DNA from: Thermoplasmata archaeon
Lineage (GTDB): Archaea > Thermoplasmatota > Thermoplasmata > Thermoplasmatales > Thermoplasmataceae
Length of the DNA stretch: 12,921 nt
Assembly: GCA_021811505.1 (NCBI GenBank)
Contig: JAJZOM010000268.1
Coordinates: 1-12,921 of the forward strand
Direction of reading: 5' to 3'
The translations under genes and the position numbers were made by a program. Position 1 is the stretch's first letter; each line of letters begins with the position of its first letter. The notes under the pieces are model-generated. The model worked only from the letters and a program-made list of their open reading frames with translations. It was not told where the DNA came from and ran no database searches. Positions 1 through 7,599 of this stretch are shown in pieces.

Positions 1-1
1 T

Positions 2-61
2 TGTGAACAATGCGGATCCTTGACATCTGAGCCAAATACTGTAAAGTTTGAACACTATTAA
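2..61 (+). CDS. Possible 3' end of an upstream gene with a CxxC motif (partial)
   Basis: Reading from base 2, nineteen sense codons run in from the window edge and end at TAA 59-61. The first four residues are C-E-Q-C, followed by G-S, which resembles half of a zinc ribbon or a C-terminal zinc knuckle. The frame is too short to show a family, and a chance open frame of this length is quite possible. If real, the gene ends 29 nt before the ATG of the XPB helicase, so the two could be co-transcribed. Support is only the CxxC motif and the position. Confidence 0.3.
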   Translation, partial: CEQCGSLTSEPNTVKFEHY

Positions 62-66
62 TATTG
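55..66 (+). promoter_or_regulatory. Candidate TATA box for the XPB-Bax1 pair
   Basis: The AT-rich stretch CTATTAATATTG is centred about 30 nt before the ATG at 91. No Shine-Dalgarno sequence lies between it and that ATG, which fits leaderless or near-leaderless transcription. It overlaps the last codons of the possible upstream frame, so read-through from upstream is an alternative. Confidence 0.35.
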
Positions 67-90
67 TTAACTGTTATAGTGCAACTGACG

Positions 91-1440
91 ATGATTATCA
101 GGTATGAGAGGGGCACAATCATAGTAGAAGATGCAAATAGTATCCCTGCCCAGTGTGTCTACGATGAAAGAATAAAGGCGTATAGGGCACCGTCATACAA
201 ATACCGGGATATTATTCGTTCATTCCCCAAAGCGTCGGACCTTGTTTTCGACCAGAATCACAGTGTTGAAGTCACACATTCAGAAGTCCTGAGAAGTTAC
301 CAGAAAAAAGCCCTCGATAAATGGCAGGCAAACGGTTTCATGGGTACCATAGTTCTCCCGACTGCAGCGGGCAAAACCCACATAGGTCTTGACGCAATCA
401 GGAGAGTAAATACATCCGCCCTGGTTATAGCTCCCACCATCGAACTGATCCAGCAGTGGCGTGACCGTCTGCAAAAGGTTTTCAATATTGAGATAGGACA
501 GATAGGAGGTGGCGAACGTGATATAAAACAAGTCTCTGTGTCGACCTACGATTCAGCCTATCTCATGGCAGAATCTCTTGGAAACAGGTTCAAGCTCCTC
601 ATCTTCGATGAGGTACACCACCTTGCATCCGCACAGTACATACAGATAGCAAAGATGTATGCATCTCCATACCGCCTGGGACTAACTGCTACATATGAGC
701 GCAGTGACATGCTTCATGAGGCTCTCGGGGAATTCATGGGAGAGAAGGTATTTGAAATGGGTTACGAGGAGCTCAGTGAGTATCTCGCGAGCTTCCAGAT
801 CGTTCGCATTCCTGTTGAACTTACCCCAGAAGAAGAGGAGGAATATTCAAGGAACAGGGAAATATTCACACAATACCTTAGGCGTGAAAGAATAAGATTC
901 AAGGGACCCTGGGACTTCGAGAAGTTCATAATGAAATCATGGAACCCTGAAGGAAGGGAGGCGTTGCTGGCGTGGCGCAGATCACGTGAAATCGCTTTCA
1001 ACGCCAGAGTCAAAACCGACACAATGAGATACATCTTCAGCCGGCACAGGGGCGAAAAGACGATAATCTTCACAGAGGATACGGATAGTGCCTATCTCAT
1101 ATCAAGGGAATTCCTGATACCTGCCCTCACATACCTCACACCGGGAAAGGAACGAAAAGAATACCTGTCGATGTTCAGGGACGGAAGAGTAACAGCACTT
1201 GTAACCTCAAGGGTGCTTGATGAAGGAGTCGATGTTCCTGACGCAATGGTAGGGGTTGTTCTCAGTGGCTCTGGAAGTTCAAGGCAGTACAGGCAGAGGC
1301 TTGGAAGGATACTCCGGCCCGGAGAAGGCAAAAAGGCGGTGCTTTACGAGGTAGTTGCCAAGAGCACTTCGGAATATGGTACTTCGTCAAGGAGGAGAAA
1401 AGGTGTTCCCAACAGAACTGATGATGGTAAGGAAAACTAA
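91..1440 (+). CDS. XPB/Rad25-family DNA helicase (SF2)
   Basis: This is a 449-residue superfamily 2 ATPase, a 3'-5' helicase or translocase of archaeal nucleotide-excision-type repair. It resembles archaeal XPB closely. The N-terminal damage-recognition-like region is about 1-75. Walker A is LPTAAGKT (89-96), Walker B is DEVH (173-176), and motif III is GLTAT (197-201). A charged insertion with the feel of the thumb region lies at about 220-310. The second RecA domain carries LDEGVDVPD (386-394) and motif VI QRLGRILRP (402-410). The position of the XPB RED motif reads R-S-D (204-206). The frame is open back to a TTG at 64, but family N-termini begin like MIxxYERGT, so the ATG at 91 is preferred. 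The Bax1-family partner follows with a 38-nt overlap. The first Walker A glycine is Ala, which SF2 proteins tolerate. Confidence 0.93.
   Translation: MIIRYERGTIIVEDANSIPAQCVYDERIKAYRAPSYKYRDIIRSFPKASDLVFDQNHSVEVTHSEVLRSYQKKALDKWQANGFMGTIVLPTAAGKTHIGLDAIRRVNTSALVIAPTIELIQQWRDRLQKVFNIEIGQIGGGERDIKQVSVSTYDSAYLMAESLGNRFKLLIFDEVHHLASAQYIQIAKMYASPYRLGLTATYERSDMLHEALGEFMGEKVFEMGYEELSEYLASFQIVRIPVELTPEEEEEYSRNREIFTQYLRRERIRFKGPWDFEKFIMKSWNPEGREALLAWRRSREIAFNARVKTDTMRYIFSRHRGEKTIIFTEDTDSAYLISREFLIPALTYLTPGKERKEYLSMFRDGRVTALVTSRVLDEGVDVPDAMVGVVLSGSGSSRQYRQRLGRILRPGEGKKAVLYEVVAKSTSEYGTSSRRRKGVPNRTDDGKEN
1391..1397 (+). promoter_or_regulatory. Shine-Dalgarno site that fixes the Bax1 start
   Basis: GGAGGAG lies five bases before the GTG at 1403, inside the 3' end of the helicase gene. 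It is ideal for GTG 1403 and too far from ATG 1421 or 1424. Starting at 1403 also gives the N-terminus [M]FPTEL, which matches the MLPSEL-like N-terminus of DUF790 proteins as I recall it. The site allows internal initiation on a bicistronic mRNA. Confidence 0.7.
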
Positions 1441-2797
1441 GAAAGGTGACGTGAAACCGGTTTTCCTCTCGGAGGATTCTTCTGACCTGTGCAAAGGTGT
1501 GACCAATTTCATGAAATCGGCGGTTGGCACCAATATGCACTCCATAGATCATGGAAGGAAGGAGATGGAACTCAAATCGGGAAGCCACAAGATAATAAGA
1601 TCGCTTTTCCTCATTATGGAGCGGTTATCCAGATTCGAACCTCCTTCGCCACTGGAAGCAGACAGAGTAAGGATGGAAATATTCAGCAGATCACCTTATC
1701 CCGTAATCACCGCAAGGGAGAGGAATCAAACCCTCACAGCGGTCGCCGGAATTTTCGGTGTTTCTCCAGATGAGATCAACAATGCGTTTTACGCGGACAA
1801 GGACAGCGAACAGGTTCTGAAGGAAGTCCCGGAAAAATCTCCTGAGGAGCTTGCAAAGATATTCAATCTTGAACAGATAGAAACCCTGATCATGCACAGC
1901 ACCTCCGTTATCGTCAATGATTGCTCCAACTGGTATCTCCTCATCCGGAGAATCAAGTCTCTGGGTCTCCTGTTCACCATGTCTGCGGAGAAATCTGAAC
2001 TTAAGTCCATAACGGTATCGGGACCTGCCTCCATCCTGGAAAAGACAGAAAGATACGGGATAAGACTATCCCAGATGTTCAGGTACCTGTACAGAATGGA
2101 TCAGTGGTCCATGGAAGCTATCGTGCAGTTGCGAAAAACCGGATCAAAAACTAAGTTTGAATATACTCTTAAGCTGAGTGATGACATTTCGGAATACCTT
2201 CCCGGAAACATGGTGAAGACTGAGAAGCCGGAATTGAAATATAATGTCATCTGGGATCCTGAACCGCTTGAACTGAAAGATGGAATGCTGGTCCCATATT
2301 GTGCCATTGACATTGACGGAAAAAAAGTATTCGTCAACCTGTCCATAAAAGAATACCTGGACAGAGATCGCGCCATTAAGTCAGAACTTTTGGGCAGGGG
2401 AATCACTCTGGAGAACGTATACATTATCTACGGCACTGATAAGAAGATTCCCGGAGAAACATGTTTTAGGGAACAGGTTGACTGGAAAGACCTGGAACTG
2501 TTGCTTGAGAAACGGTACATGCATTCATTTTCTTCTGGGAAAATGGTTACCCCTGCGAAAGAGATGTCTATTACTGAGTTTGATACCCTGAAGAATACAG
2601 TCGATAATGCCTTCCCTGATTCGGACCAGATCGTTGAAGTAATCCAATCTGCCGGCTTCCCGCTTGATGAAACTCTCCACAAGTTGGGATATAAAATCAT
2701 GTGGGATGGACTTGACATGAAAATTATCCGGAATGCAGACGTCTTTCCCGCTGATACTGTATCTCCCAAAAAGAGACCTAAGGCATTGGATTCTTGA
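1403..2797 (+). CDS. Bax1/DUF790-family XPB partner, nuclease site apparently degenerate
   Basis: This 464-residue protein belongs to the DUF790 family, whose members (Bax1) bind archaeal XPB and act as its endonuclease in repair. The assignment rests on the N-terminus FPTELMMVRKTKKGDVKPVF (2-21), a helical region with PEELAKIFNLEQIETLI, the core signature VSGPASILEKTERYGIRLS (205-223), a WSMEA segment, and gene order directly after XPB. The C-terminal PD-(D/E)xK-like domain is expected to read about IPDF, then V-[YF]-V-E-I-V-G-F-W before EYLxxK. Here it reads VPYC (297-300), VFVNLSI (309-315) and EYLDRD (317-322). The conserved Asp and Glu of that consensus appear to be Tyr or Cys and Asn. 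Residues 390-464 form a further tail. The start is GTG with a strong Shine-Dalgarno site. The family call is firm; loss of activity is an inference from a remembered consensus. Confidence 0.85.
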   Translation: MFPTELMMVRKTKKGDVKPVFLSEDSSDLCKGVTNFMKSAVGTNMHSIDHGRKEMELKSGSHKIIRSLFLIMERLSRFEPPSPLEADRVRMEIFSRSPYPVITARERNQTLTAVAGIFGVSPDEINNAFYADKDSEQVLKEVPEKSPEELAKIFNLEQIETLIMHSTSVIVNDCSNWYLLIRRIKSLGLLFTMSAEKSELKSITVSGPASILEKTERYGIRLSQMFRYLYRMDQWSMEAIVQLRKTGSKTKFEYTLKLSDDISEYLPGNMVKTEKPELKYNVIWDPEPLELKDGMLVPYCAIDIDGKKVFVNLSIKEYLDRDRAIKSELLGRGITLENVYIIYGTDKKIPGETCFREQVDWKDLELLLEKRYMHSFSSGKMVTPAKEMSITEFDTLKNTVDNAFPDSDQIVEVIQSAGFPLDETLHKLGYKIMWDGLDMKIIRNADVFPADTVSPKKRPKALDS

Positions 2798-2859
2798 AAA
2801 CACACGAGCTGGTCGAATGAACTTTTGTTTGAGTCGGGAATGATGCTGAGAAGTTAGAC

Positions 2860-2866
2860 TTTTTTT
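2860..2866 (+). terminator. T-run terminator after the XPB-Bax1 pair
   Basis: Seven consecutive T residues lie 63 nt after the Bax1 stop codon, in the short gap before the convergent phosphoesterase gene. Archaeal RNA polymerase often terminates at such T-runs without a hairpin, and none is obvious here. Confidence 0.4.
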
Positions 2867-2989
2867 AACGTTTCTAGATATTAACTTAACGAATATCGAG
2901 TATTCTGCTTGGAAGTACGGGTGCCTGGACACAATTATGGCAGACTTATATCCTGATATTTTATGTGAGGTAGCACTAAGTCAAGCGAA

Positions 2990-4471
2990 TCAGATCTTTT
3001 TCTTCTTCCTGAGTTGAAGGTAAGCTATACCAATTACTGCAAGTATCAGGGCTGCAGATACACCTTCCAGAAAATGGTACTGAAAATAAAGCGGAGTATA
3101 CCCGAAGTTGCTGCTGACATATACCTGCGATGAGAACTGTGAAAGGTTGACGTCACTGGACCCTGTTCTGTTGTATGGCAAAGAATTGTACGGGATCTGT
3201 GGAACGATGGGGAAAACAGAGGATAGGTTGGGTGCCGAGTTAATATCCAGGGGAGAAAAATACATCGATGTCGGAAGGAATCTGTTTACCTGTGCCGGAA
3301 AAGTGATCGGAGGCCTGATCACCTTCTGTGAACTGTAGGTATGGTTAAAGTTAAACAGGTCCAGCGGAAGATTTGCTTTCGAAACAAAATAGTTGAGTGC
3401 GGGAAGATTCCAGTTATAATCTATGAAAGCAAGAATAGACCCATGATTCATAACAGTGTTTGAAATGTATCCCTCCTTGGCATATGGGGAGATGAGGATA
3501 AAGGGCACCCTGAAACCAAGCTGGTGCCCGCCTGTAACAGGAGGGGCAACCTGATCATAGTAGCCTCCTCCCTCGTCATACGTGACAATGAGTGCTGAAT
3601 TGTTCCAGTATCTGCTTTTCATCAGCTGTTCAGTGATATAAAGCATCATGAGCTGACCTGGAAGAACACTGTCTGGAGGATGTTGACTGTAACCGTATGC
3701 GCCTCCGGAAACCATGGATACGAATGAAACATCGGGGAGCGTTCCGTTTTGAAGAGAGTTGGTGAATGAGCTCCAAGGGGCAATGTTGCCAGAGAATTTG
3801 TTGATTCCAGATATAAAATCAAGTGGATAATTTCCAAGAGATGGATTCCTGAAATAATAATTCCACGAGACGTTGTAACTGCTCATTTCAGAGAATATGG
3901 TCTGAGAAACCGGTAAAAATGACGTTGGAAAGATATGGTCCTGTTTTACCTGGGAGTATCCGGCAAGGCTGTATAACCTGTTTGGAAGTGTTTCACTGAG
4001 TGTGCTGCTGAAGTACATGTCGGCAAGGCTGAACTGCTGAGCCAGATCCCACTCAATTGCCATCTGGTTGACAGTAAAGTAATACAAGGATGATGGTCCA
4101 GACCCGTTGAGGAAATGGTTCATTCTTCCGTTGTTCCAGTCCACATGGTAATTGGAGTAACCTTCGGTGGGATCTGACGTCTGGAAAGACCCGTTCTGCA
4201 CCGAAGTAAGATTTTCGTTTACCGGGTGTGACAGCAGGTTTACGGGAACAATTATTTGTCCTGTTGAGTTGTTCATTGGATTATTGGGATAGACTCCAAA
4301 AAGGTTGTCAAAACTATGATTCTCCATCATAAGAATAATTAAGTGTTTTATGGGAGTTTTTGTGGTATCCGTATTTGAAGCTGTGTTCTCACTCACCATA
4401 GGCAAAATCATCAAGGCAAGAACAAATACAGAAATGAGCTTGATGGAAATCAATGCCTGACTATATGGCAA
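2990..4471 (-). CDS. Secreted, membrane-anchored phosphoesterase (acid phosphatase/phospholipase C family)
   Basis: This 493-residue enzyme of the PF04185 family hydrolyses phosphate monoesters or phospholipids outside the cytoplasm. An N-terminal signal segment (about residues 8-26) is followed by IKHLIILMMENHSFDNLFG (41-59), whose E50 and N51 are the usual metal ligands. T161 in TLPNRLY is the likely nucleophile. H264 in SQHPP, D299-E300 in YDEGGGYYDQV and H343 in MNHGSIL complete the site. A hydrophobic helix at about 467-487 followed by RKKKKI anchors the C-terminus. About eleven N-x-S/T sequons fit surface glycosylation. The usual DEHGG/DHV histidines are Gly and Gln. The start at 4471 is TTG; a second TTG at 4453 sits 28 nt from a TATA-like box and would keep the signal peptide. 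The ATG at 4411 would remove most of it. Substrate is unknown. Confidence 0.85.
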   Translation of the reverse strand: MPYSQALISIKLISVFVLALMILPMVSENTASNTDTTKTPIKHLIILMMENHSFDNLFGVYPNNPMNNSTGQIIVPVNLLSHPVNENLTSVQNGSFQTSDPTEGYSNYHVDWNNGRMNHFLNGSGPSSLYYFTVNQMAIEWDLAQQFSLADMYFSSTLSETLPNRLYSLAGYSQVKQDHIFPTSFLPVSQTIFSEMSSYNVSWNYYFRNPSLGNYPLDFISGINKFSGNIAPWSSFTNSLQNGTLPDVSFVSMVSGGAYGYSQHPPDSVLPGQLMMLYITEQLMKSRYWNNSALIVTYDEGGGYYDQVAPPVTGGHQLGFRVPFILISPYAKEGYISNTVMNHGSILAFIDYNWNLPALNYFVSKANLPLDLFNFNHTYSSQKVIRPPITFPAQVNRFLPTSMYFSPLDINSAPNLSSVFPIVPQIPYNSLPYNRTGSSDVNLSQFSSQVYVSSNFGYTPLYFQYHFLEGVSAALILAVIGIAYLQLRKKKKI

Positions 4472-4477
4472 TATGAA

Positions 4478-4485
4478 AATATTAG
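4478..4485 (-). promoter_or_regulatory. Candidate TATA box for the phosphoesterase gene
   Basis: On the minus strand CTAATATT is centred about 28 nt before the TTG at 4453 and about 10 nt before the TTG at 4471. The spacing favours a leaderless start at 4453. No clear Shine-Dalgarno sequence precedes either codon. Confidence 0.35.
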
Positions 4486-4652
4486 CATTTCGCCAGCCAA
4501 AGAAGAAATTTCAGTTGTCATAGGTTTTCCCCTTAACCCTTAACGGGAACGCCGTAATATCTGATACGATGACGACCACAAGAAGAAATCCTTTTGTTCA
4601 GATCAAAGACAAGTAATGTGGCGGAACGGTATCATTACTCAAAGCTTTCCCA

Positions 4653-5570
4653 CTAAACAGGTTCTATGCCGGTAAGTGTGAGATTCCATTCCGGAAATTT
4701 TTGATTTGCTGCCTTGATGCGTTCCATTAATTCAGAGTTAAACATATTCGGGCTTACATTTTGGATTTCAAATCTTCCGTCAAGCAATGACTGCGTTCGA
4801 TTCAGGGCTGGCATAATAACATTCTCGGACAGCTTACCGATCTCAGACAGTAGCGGGTTTTCAGTCTCCGTTTCATATATTCCATTCTTGCCGGATATCT
4901 CAACAACGCCTGATGGGATCACTTCAAGTGCTTCATCGAGGTAAAAAATACTCTTTATCTTCCCGTCTGTTCTCAGATATTTTGTTTCTCTTGCCCATAC
5001 GCGCGTACCGATTGGATTTCTATCTGGAGATAATTCTGGAGATGGAGGGGTAGAAGTCAGGGTGACTACGTTGAGCGGAATCTTTCCAGCGAAATAATCC
5101 ATGGCATCGTGATAGGATTCACTCTTTCCGAGATATTTGACAGACATCCCTTCAGGAGCTTCTTCAGACATTAACAACCGGGATATCTCCTTAATCATGG
5201 CAGAATGAAATCTGAAGTGAAAATAATGGCAGCATCCTTCGACAAAGTGTGCGTCGATGATCACGGAAGGAAGTTCGAGTAGTCTCCTGCCGAAGAATTC
5301 GTACTGGGAGTATACCTTATCGCTTGCAAAAATAGTCTGTTTCCCGTTGATCTCACGTGCTTCCGACTTTCTCAGGAAAATATCGGCATCCCTATTCGTG
5401 ATGTTTTCCCGGTCGAAGAAATACAGGGAACCTATAGAATTGGGAGAAATTACAAGTGACGCGGGAATAAAGAGGCTGTGTTCTTCGGAGAACTTCTCAA
5501 TTGGTGTCCCGGTCTGTATGGAAATAACGAGCTTCATGTCCAGCCTGTTTCGGATATCCCGGTAAAGCAT
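4653..5570 (-). CDS. Hypothetical protein with a His/Cys cluster
   Basis: This 305-residue, apparently soluble protein has no signal peptide or membrane helix, and I do not recognise a family. Its most striking segment is HFVEGCCHYFHFRFH (108-122), where H108, C113, C114, H115, H118 and H122 could bind a metal, though this is only a pattern. A proline-rich stretch (about 164-176) precedes a charged, beta-rich half containing SIFYLDEALEVIPSGVVEIS, which may be a small barrel. The ATG at 5570 is supported by a TATA-like box 25 nt upstream with no ribosome binding site between, typical of a leaderless gene. A second ATG at 5537 (MKLVISIQ) would remove only eleven residues. It lies 181 nt from the next gene and is probably monocistronic. 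Codon use looks coding. Confidence 0.75.
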   Translation of the reverse strand: MLYRDIRNRLDMKLVISIQTGTPIEKFSEEHSLFIPASLVISPNSIGSLYFFDRENITNRDADIFLRKSEAREINGKQTIFASDKVYSQYEFFGRRLLELPSVIIDAHFVEGCCHYFHFRFHSAMIKEISRLLMSEEAPEGMSVKYLGKSESYHDAMDYFAGKIPLNVVTLTSTPPSPELSPDRNPIGTRVWARETKYLRTDGKIKSIFYLDEALEVIPSGVVEISGKNGIYETETENPLLSEIGKLSENVIMPALNRTQSLLDGRFEIQNVSPNMFNSELMERIKAANQKFPEWNLTLTGIEPV

Positions 5571-5590
5571 ATTCTGTTAAGATTGTGGGC

Positions 5591-5599
5591 AAATATATG
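5591..5599 (-). promoter_or_regulatory. TATA box of the His/Cys-cluster gene
   Basis: The minus-strand box CATATATTT is centred 25 nt before the ATG at 5570. This is the spacing expected for an archaeal leaderless transcript. Confidence 0.55.
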
Positions 5600-5850
5600 T
5601 AATTAATGATGTACGGGTTGCACGTTCTGTTTCGCTACGCATCTATGAATACAGTATGTTTTTCGGATTATCCAGCGGTTAGAGGTAGATACACTTAGCG
5701 TACCGGTTAGTCTTGCCAGCAATATCTGAGGGTTTTCTCCATTGGGATCTGTGATTTGCCACTTTATGAAGCTGAGACCACCATCACTTCAGGAGGGATA
5801 GGATTCTATATCGAGTTATCACTCACAAGTTTTTAGAATCAGTTGACCGT

Positions 5851-5869
5851 GAAATTTATTGTAAATTTC
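5851..5869. repeat. Perfect 8-bp inverted repeat with 3-nt spacer
   Basis: GAAATTTA, spacer TTG, then TAAATTTC. The two arms are exact reverse complements. It sits about 92 nt upstream of the flippase TATA-like box. The form suits a dimeric regulator's binding site. It is AT-rich, so chance is possible. Confidence 0.5.
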
Positions 5870-5960
5870 GCACTATTCCTTAAAAATTCAGACAGTTCAG
5901 TGTTAATCAGATGAACTTCATCAAGAATTGAAGATTCTTATGCGTTTTGATGACGGTGCA

Positions 5961-5970
5961 AAAATATTAA
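5961..5970 (+). promoter_or_regulatory. Candidate TATA box of the flippase gene
   Basis: AAAATATTAA is centred about 30 nt before the ATG at 5996, with no Shine-Dalgarno sequence between, which fits leaderless or near-leaderless transcription. Confidence 0.5.
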
Positions 5971-5995
5971 TTCAGGCAGATAATACGCGATAACA

Positions 5996-7534
5996 ATGGA
6001 GGAAAGCTTGACCAGTCGTTCCATAGGCATGGATGCCATATTCCAATACACTGGTTCTGGGGTTCAACTCTTTTCCGGAGCTATTTTCTATATTATCATC
6101 GTCAGGCTTTTCAGTACTACTGCGGTTGGGGCTATCGCCCTCTTCCTGGCCATTGTCGGGCTTTTCAACGTAATTTTTTCCTTTGGTCTCGGGACTGCAG
6201 CTCAGCATTTTACCTCCTACAACTTGGGTAATGGTAATTATGCCAGCGTGAAAAAGACTATCTACAAAATCATAGGTATCGGTTTTGTTCTTGCGATTGC
6301 CGGGTTCGTGTCACTTTTTGCTTCCAGCAGTGAAATATCCCTCATATTCCTTCACACAGCAAAAGACACTGTTCTTGTCAGATTGCTGAGCGTCGTTTTA
6401 CTGGGAAATATCCTTTTCGGGGTCCTGAACGGCGCTCTGCTTGGATTGCAAAGTTTCCGACTGTCTGCGATAATCAATATAATAATATGGGTATCATATT
6501 ATTTCGGTTCAGTAGTGTTGGTTGTGTTCATAAGAACCCTGGACACAATGGTACTGGGCTGGACTATTGGTATATTTCTTGGTGTTACGATTGAGCTTAT
6601 AGCAATCCTTAGAATGGTACACAACTTCCATGGAAGGGGGAATGCTCCTTCCGGCAATATTCTAATAAGATATTCATTTCCTGTCCTGCTCTCGGGACTT
6701 ATAGGTTATGGATCGGCGTATGCTGACAGATTTATCGTCGCCGGACTCCTAAGCCTGTCTTCCCTGGGTGTTTACAATTTTGCACTGCTGATATCATCTT
6801 CAATAGCTTTCTTAGCTGTTCCGTTTAACAATATTCTAATGCCAAAATTCTCAGAGCTCTTTGGAAGGGGTGCCAGGAATGAGATCTCTGAACACGTACG
6901 GGCATCCACTCTCCTGCTTTCATCAATCTATGTTCCCGCCGCTCTTGGCATAGCTGCCCTTTCACCCTTGATTATTGGCCTGTTCGGAGGCAGTAATTAT
7001 GCCGGAGGAAACCTGCCCCTGAGCATAATAATGTTTTTTTCGGCTCTCTTCATTTCACAGAATATTCTGGTACAGGCAATAGCCTCAGTCAGGAAAACAA
7101 AACTTTTCATCTATTCGAGTGCCGCTGCACTTGGTAGTAACGTTGTTTTTTCATTTATTCTGATTCCAAGATTTGATTTAATTGGTGCAGCCATAGGTTT
7201 CTCTTCAGTTTACGCTGCGTCATTCCTTGTCATGTATGCATTTTCCTTAAAAGAGAAAATAGTTTCTTTTGACATTTTTGGATTTGCCAAGGTATGGATC
7301 GCAACAGCAATAATGTTCCTGGCTGTTTTGGCTGTAGAGAATTTTCTCGAGGCAAGTATGCACCTGGGAATAGTCCTTCTTCCGTTTTACATAATAATGG
7401 GTGCGCTCATCTATATAATATGCGCTAGGCTTTTCAAGCTCTTCAATAGCGAGAATAAGGATGTTGTTCTTTCACTGTTTCCGGAAAATCACCCCACGAT
7501 CAGGAAACTCATTTCTATTTTCGTTCTTCACTGA
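5996..7534 (+). CDS. Polysaccharide/oligosaccharide flippase (MOP superfamily, Wzx-like)
   Basis: This 512-residue protein has about fourteen hydrophobic helices, spaced along the whole length from about 16-36 to about 455-483. That is the usual layout of Wzx/RfbX-type flippases of the MOP exporter superfamily, which move lipid-linked oligosaccharides across the membrane. Family features include the N-terminal amphipathic start with FQYTGSGVQLFSGAIFYII (16-34), the segment GYGSAYADRFIVAGLLSLSS in the seventh helix with its conserved Asp-Arg, and FNNILMPKFSELF in the middle. Loops are short and basic on the inside. The start ATG follows a TATA-like box by about 30 nt. It stands alone on the plus strand but probably works with the glycosyltransferase operon at the right end, either for N-glycan or for exopolysaccharide export. 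Substrate cannot be read from the sequence. Confidence 0.88.
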   Translation: MEESLTSRSIGMDAIFQYTGSGVQLFSGAIFYIIIVRLFSTTAVGAIALFLAIVGLFNVIFSFGLGTAAQHFTSYNLGNGNYASVKKTIYKIIGIGFVLAIAGFVSLFASSSEISLIFLHTAKDTVLVRLLSVVLLGNILFGVLNGALLGLQSFRLSAIINIIIWVSYYFGSVVLVVFIRTLDTMVLGWTIGIFLGVTIELIAILRMVHNFHGRGNAPSGNILIRYSFPVLLSGLIGYGSAYADRFIVAGLLSLSSLGVYNFALLISSSIAFLAVPFNNILMPKFSELFGRGARNEISEHVRASTLLLSSIYVPAALGIAALSPLIIGLFGGSNYAGGNLPLSIIMFFSALFISQNILVQAIASVRKTKLFIYSSAAALGSNVVFSFILIPRFDLIGAAIGFSSVYAASFLVMYAFSLKEKIVSFDIFGFAKVWIATAIMFLAVLAVENFLEASMHLGIVLLPFYIIMGALIYIICARLFKLFNSENKDVVLSLFPENHPTIRKLISIFVLH

Positions 7535-7563
7535 TTTCGGGATTGTGGCGCTCGGAAGTGTAC

Positions 7564-7570
7564 AAAAAAA
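7564..7570 (-). terminator. T-run terminator after the GGT-like gene
   Basis: On the minus strand a run of seven T residues begins 30 nt beyond the stop codon of the GGT-like gene at 7600. It is a plausible hairpin-independent archaeal terminator. Confidence 0.4.
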
Positions 7571-7599
7571 TGTGGCATATTTCACAAATGAATTATTGT

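Larger units (their letters stand above)
5571..5995. other. 425-nt divergent intergenic region
   Basis: No gene or RNA was recognised between the divergent starts at 5570 and 5996. The stretch holds the two TATA-like boxes of the flanking genes, a perfect 8-bp dyad at 5851-5869 and a weaker 6-bp dyad at 5923-5939. A minus-strand frame is open at 5603-5788 but has no plausible ATG start and no recognisable similarity. Confidence 0.6.

Noticed and set aside
64..90. Helicase start at TTG 64, adding nine residues
   Set aside because: Archaeal XPB proteins start near the MIxxYERGT region, and ATG 91 has better TATA spacing.
2525..2932. 135-codon minus-strand frame over the Bax1 3' end
   Set aside because: It is antisense to a well-supported gene and its protein is Ser/Arg/Phe-rich with no domain.
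4525..4552. CCTTAACCCTTAACGGG-like short tandem pattern
   Set aside because: Only two imperfect units are present; no array, structure or link to a gene was seen.
5603..5788. Open minus-strand frame of about 60 codons in the intergenic region
   Set aside because: It has no good start codon, follows a stop, shows no recognisable family and has no promoter. A decayed gene cannot be excluded.
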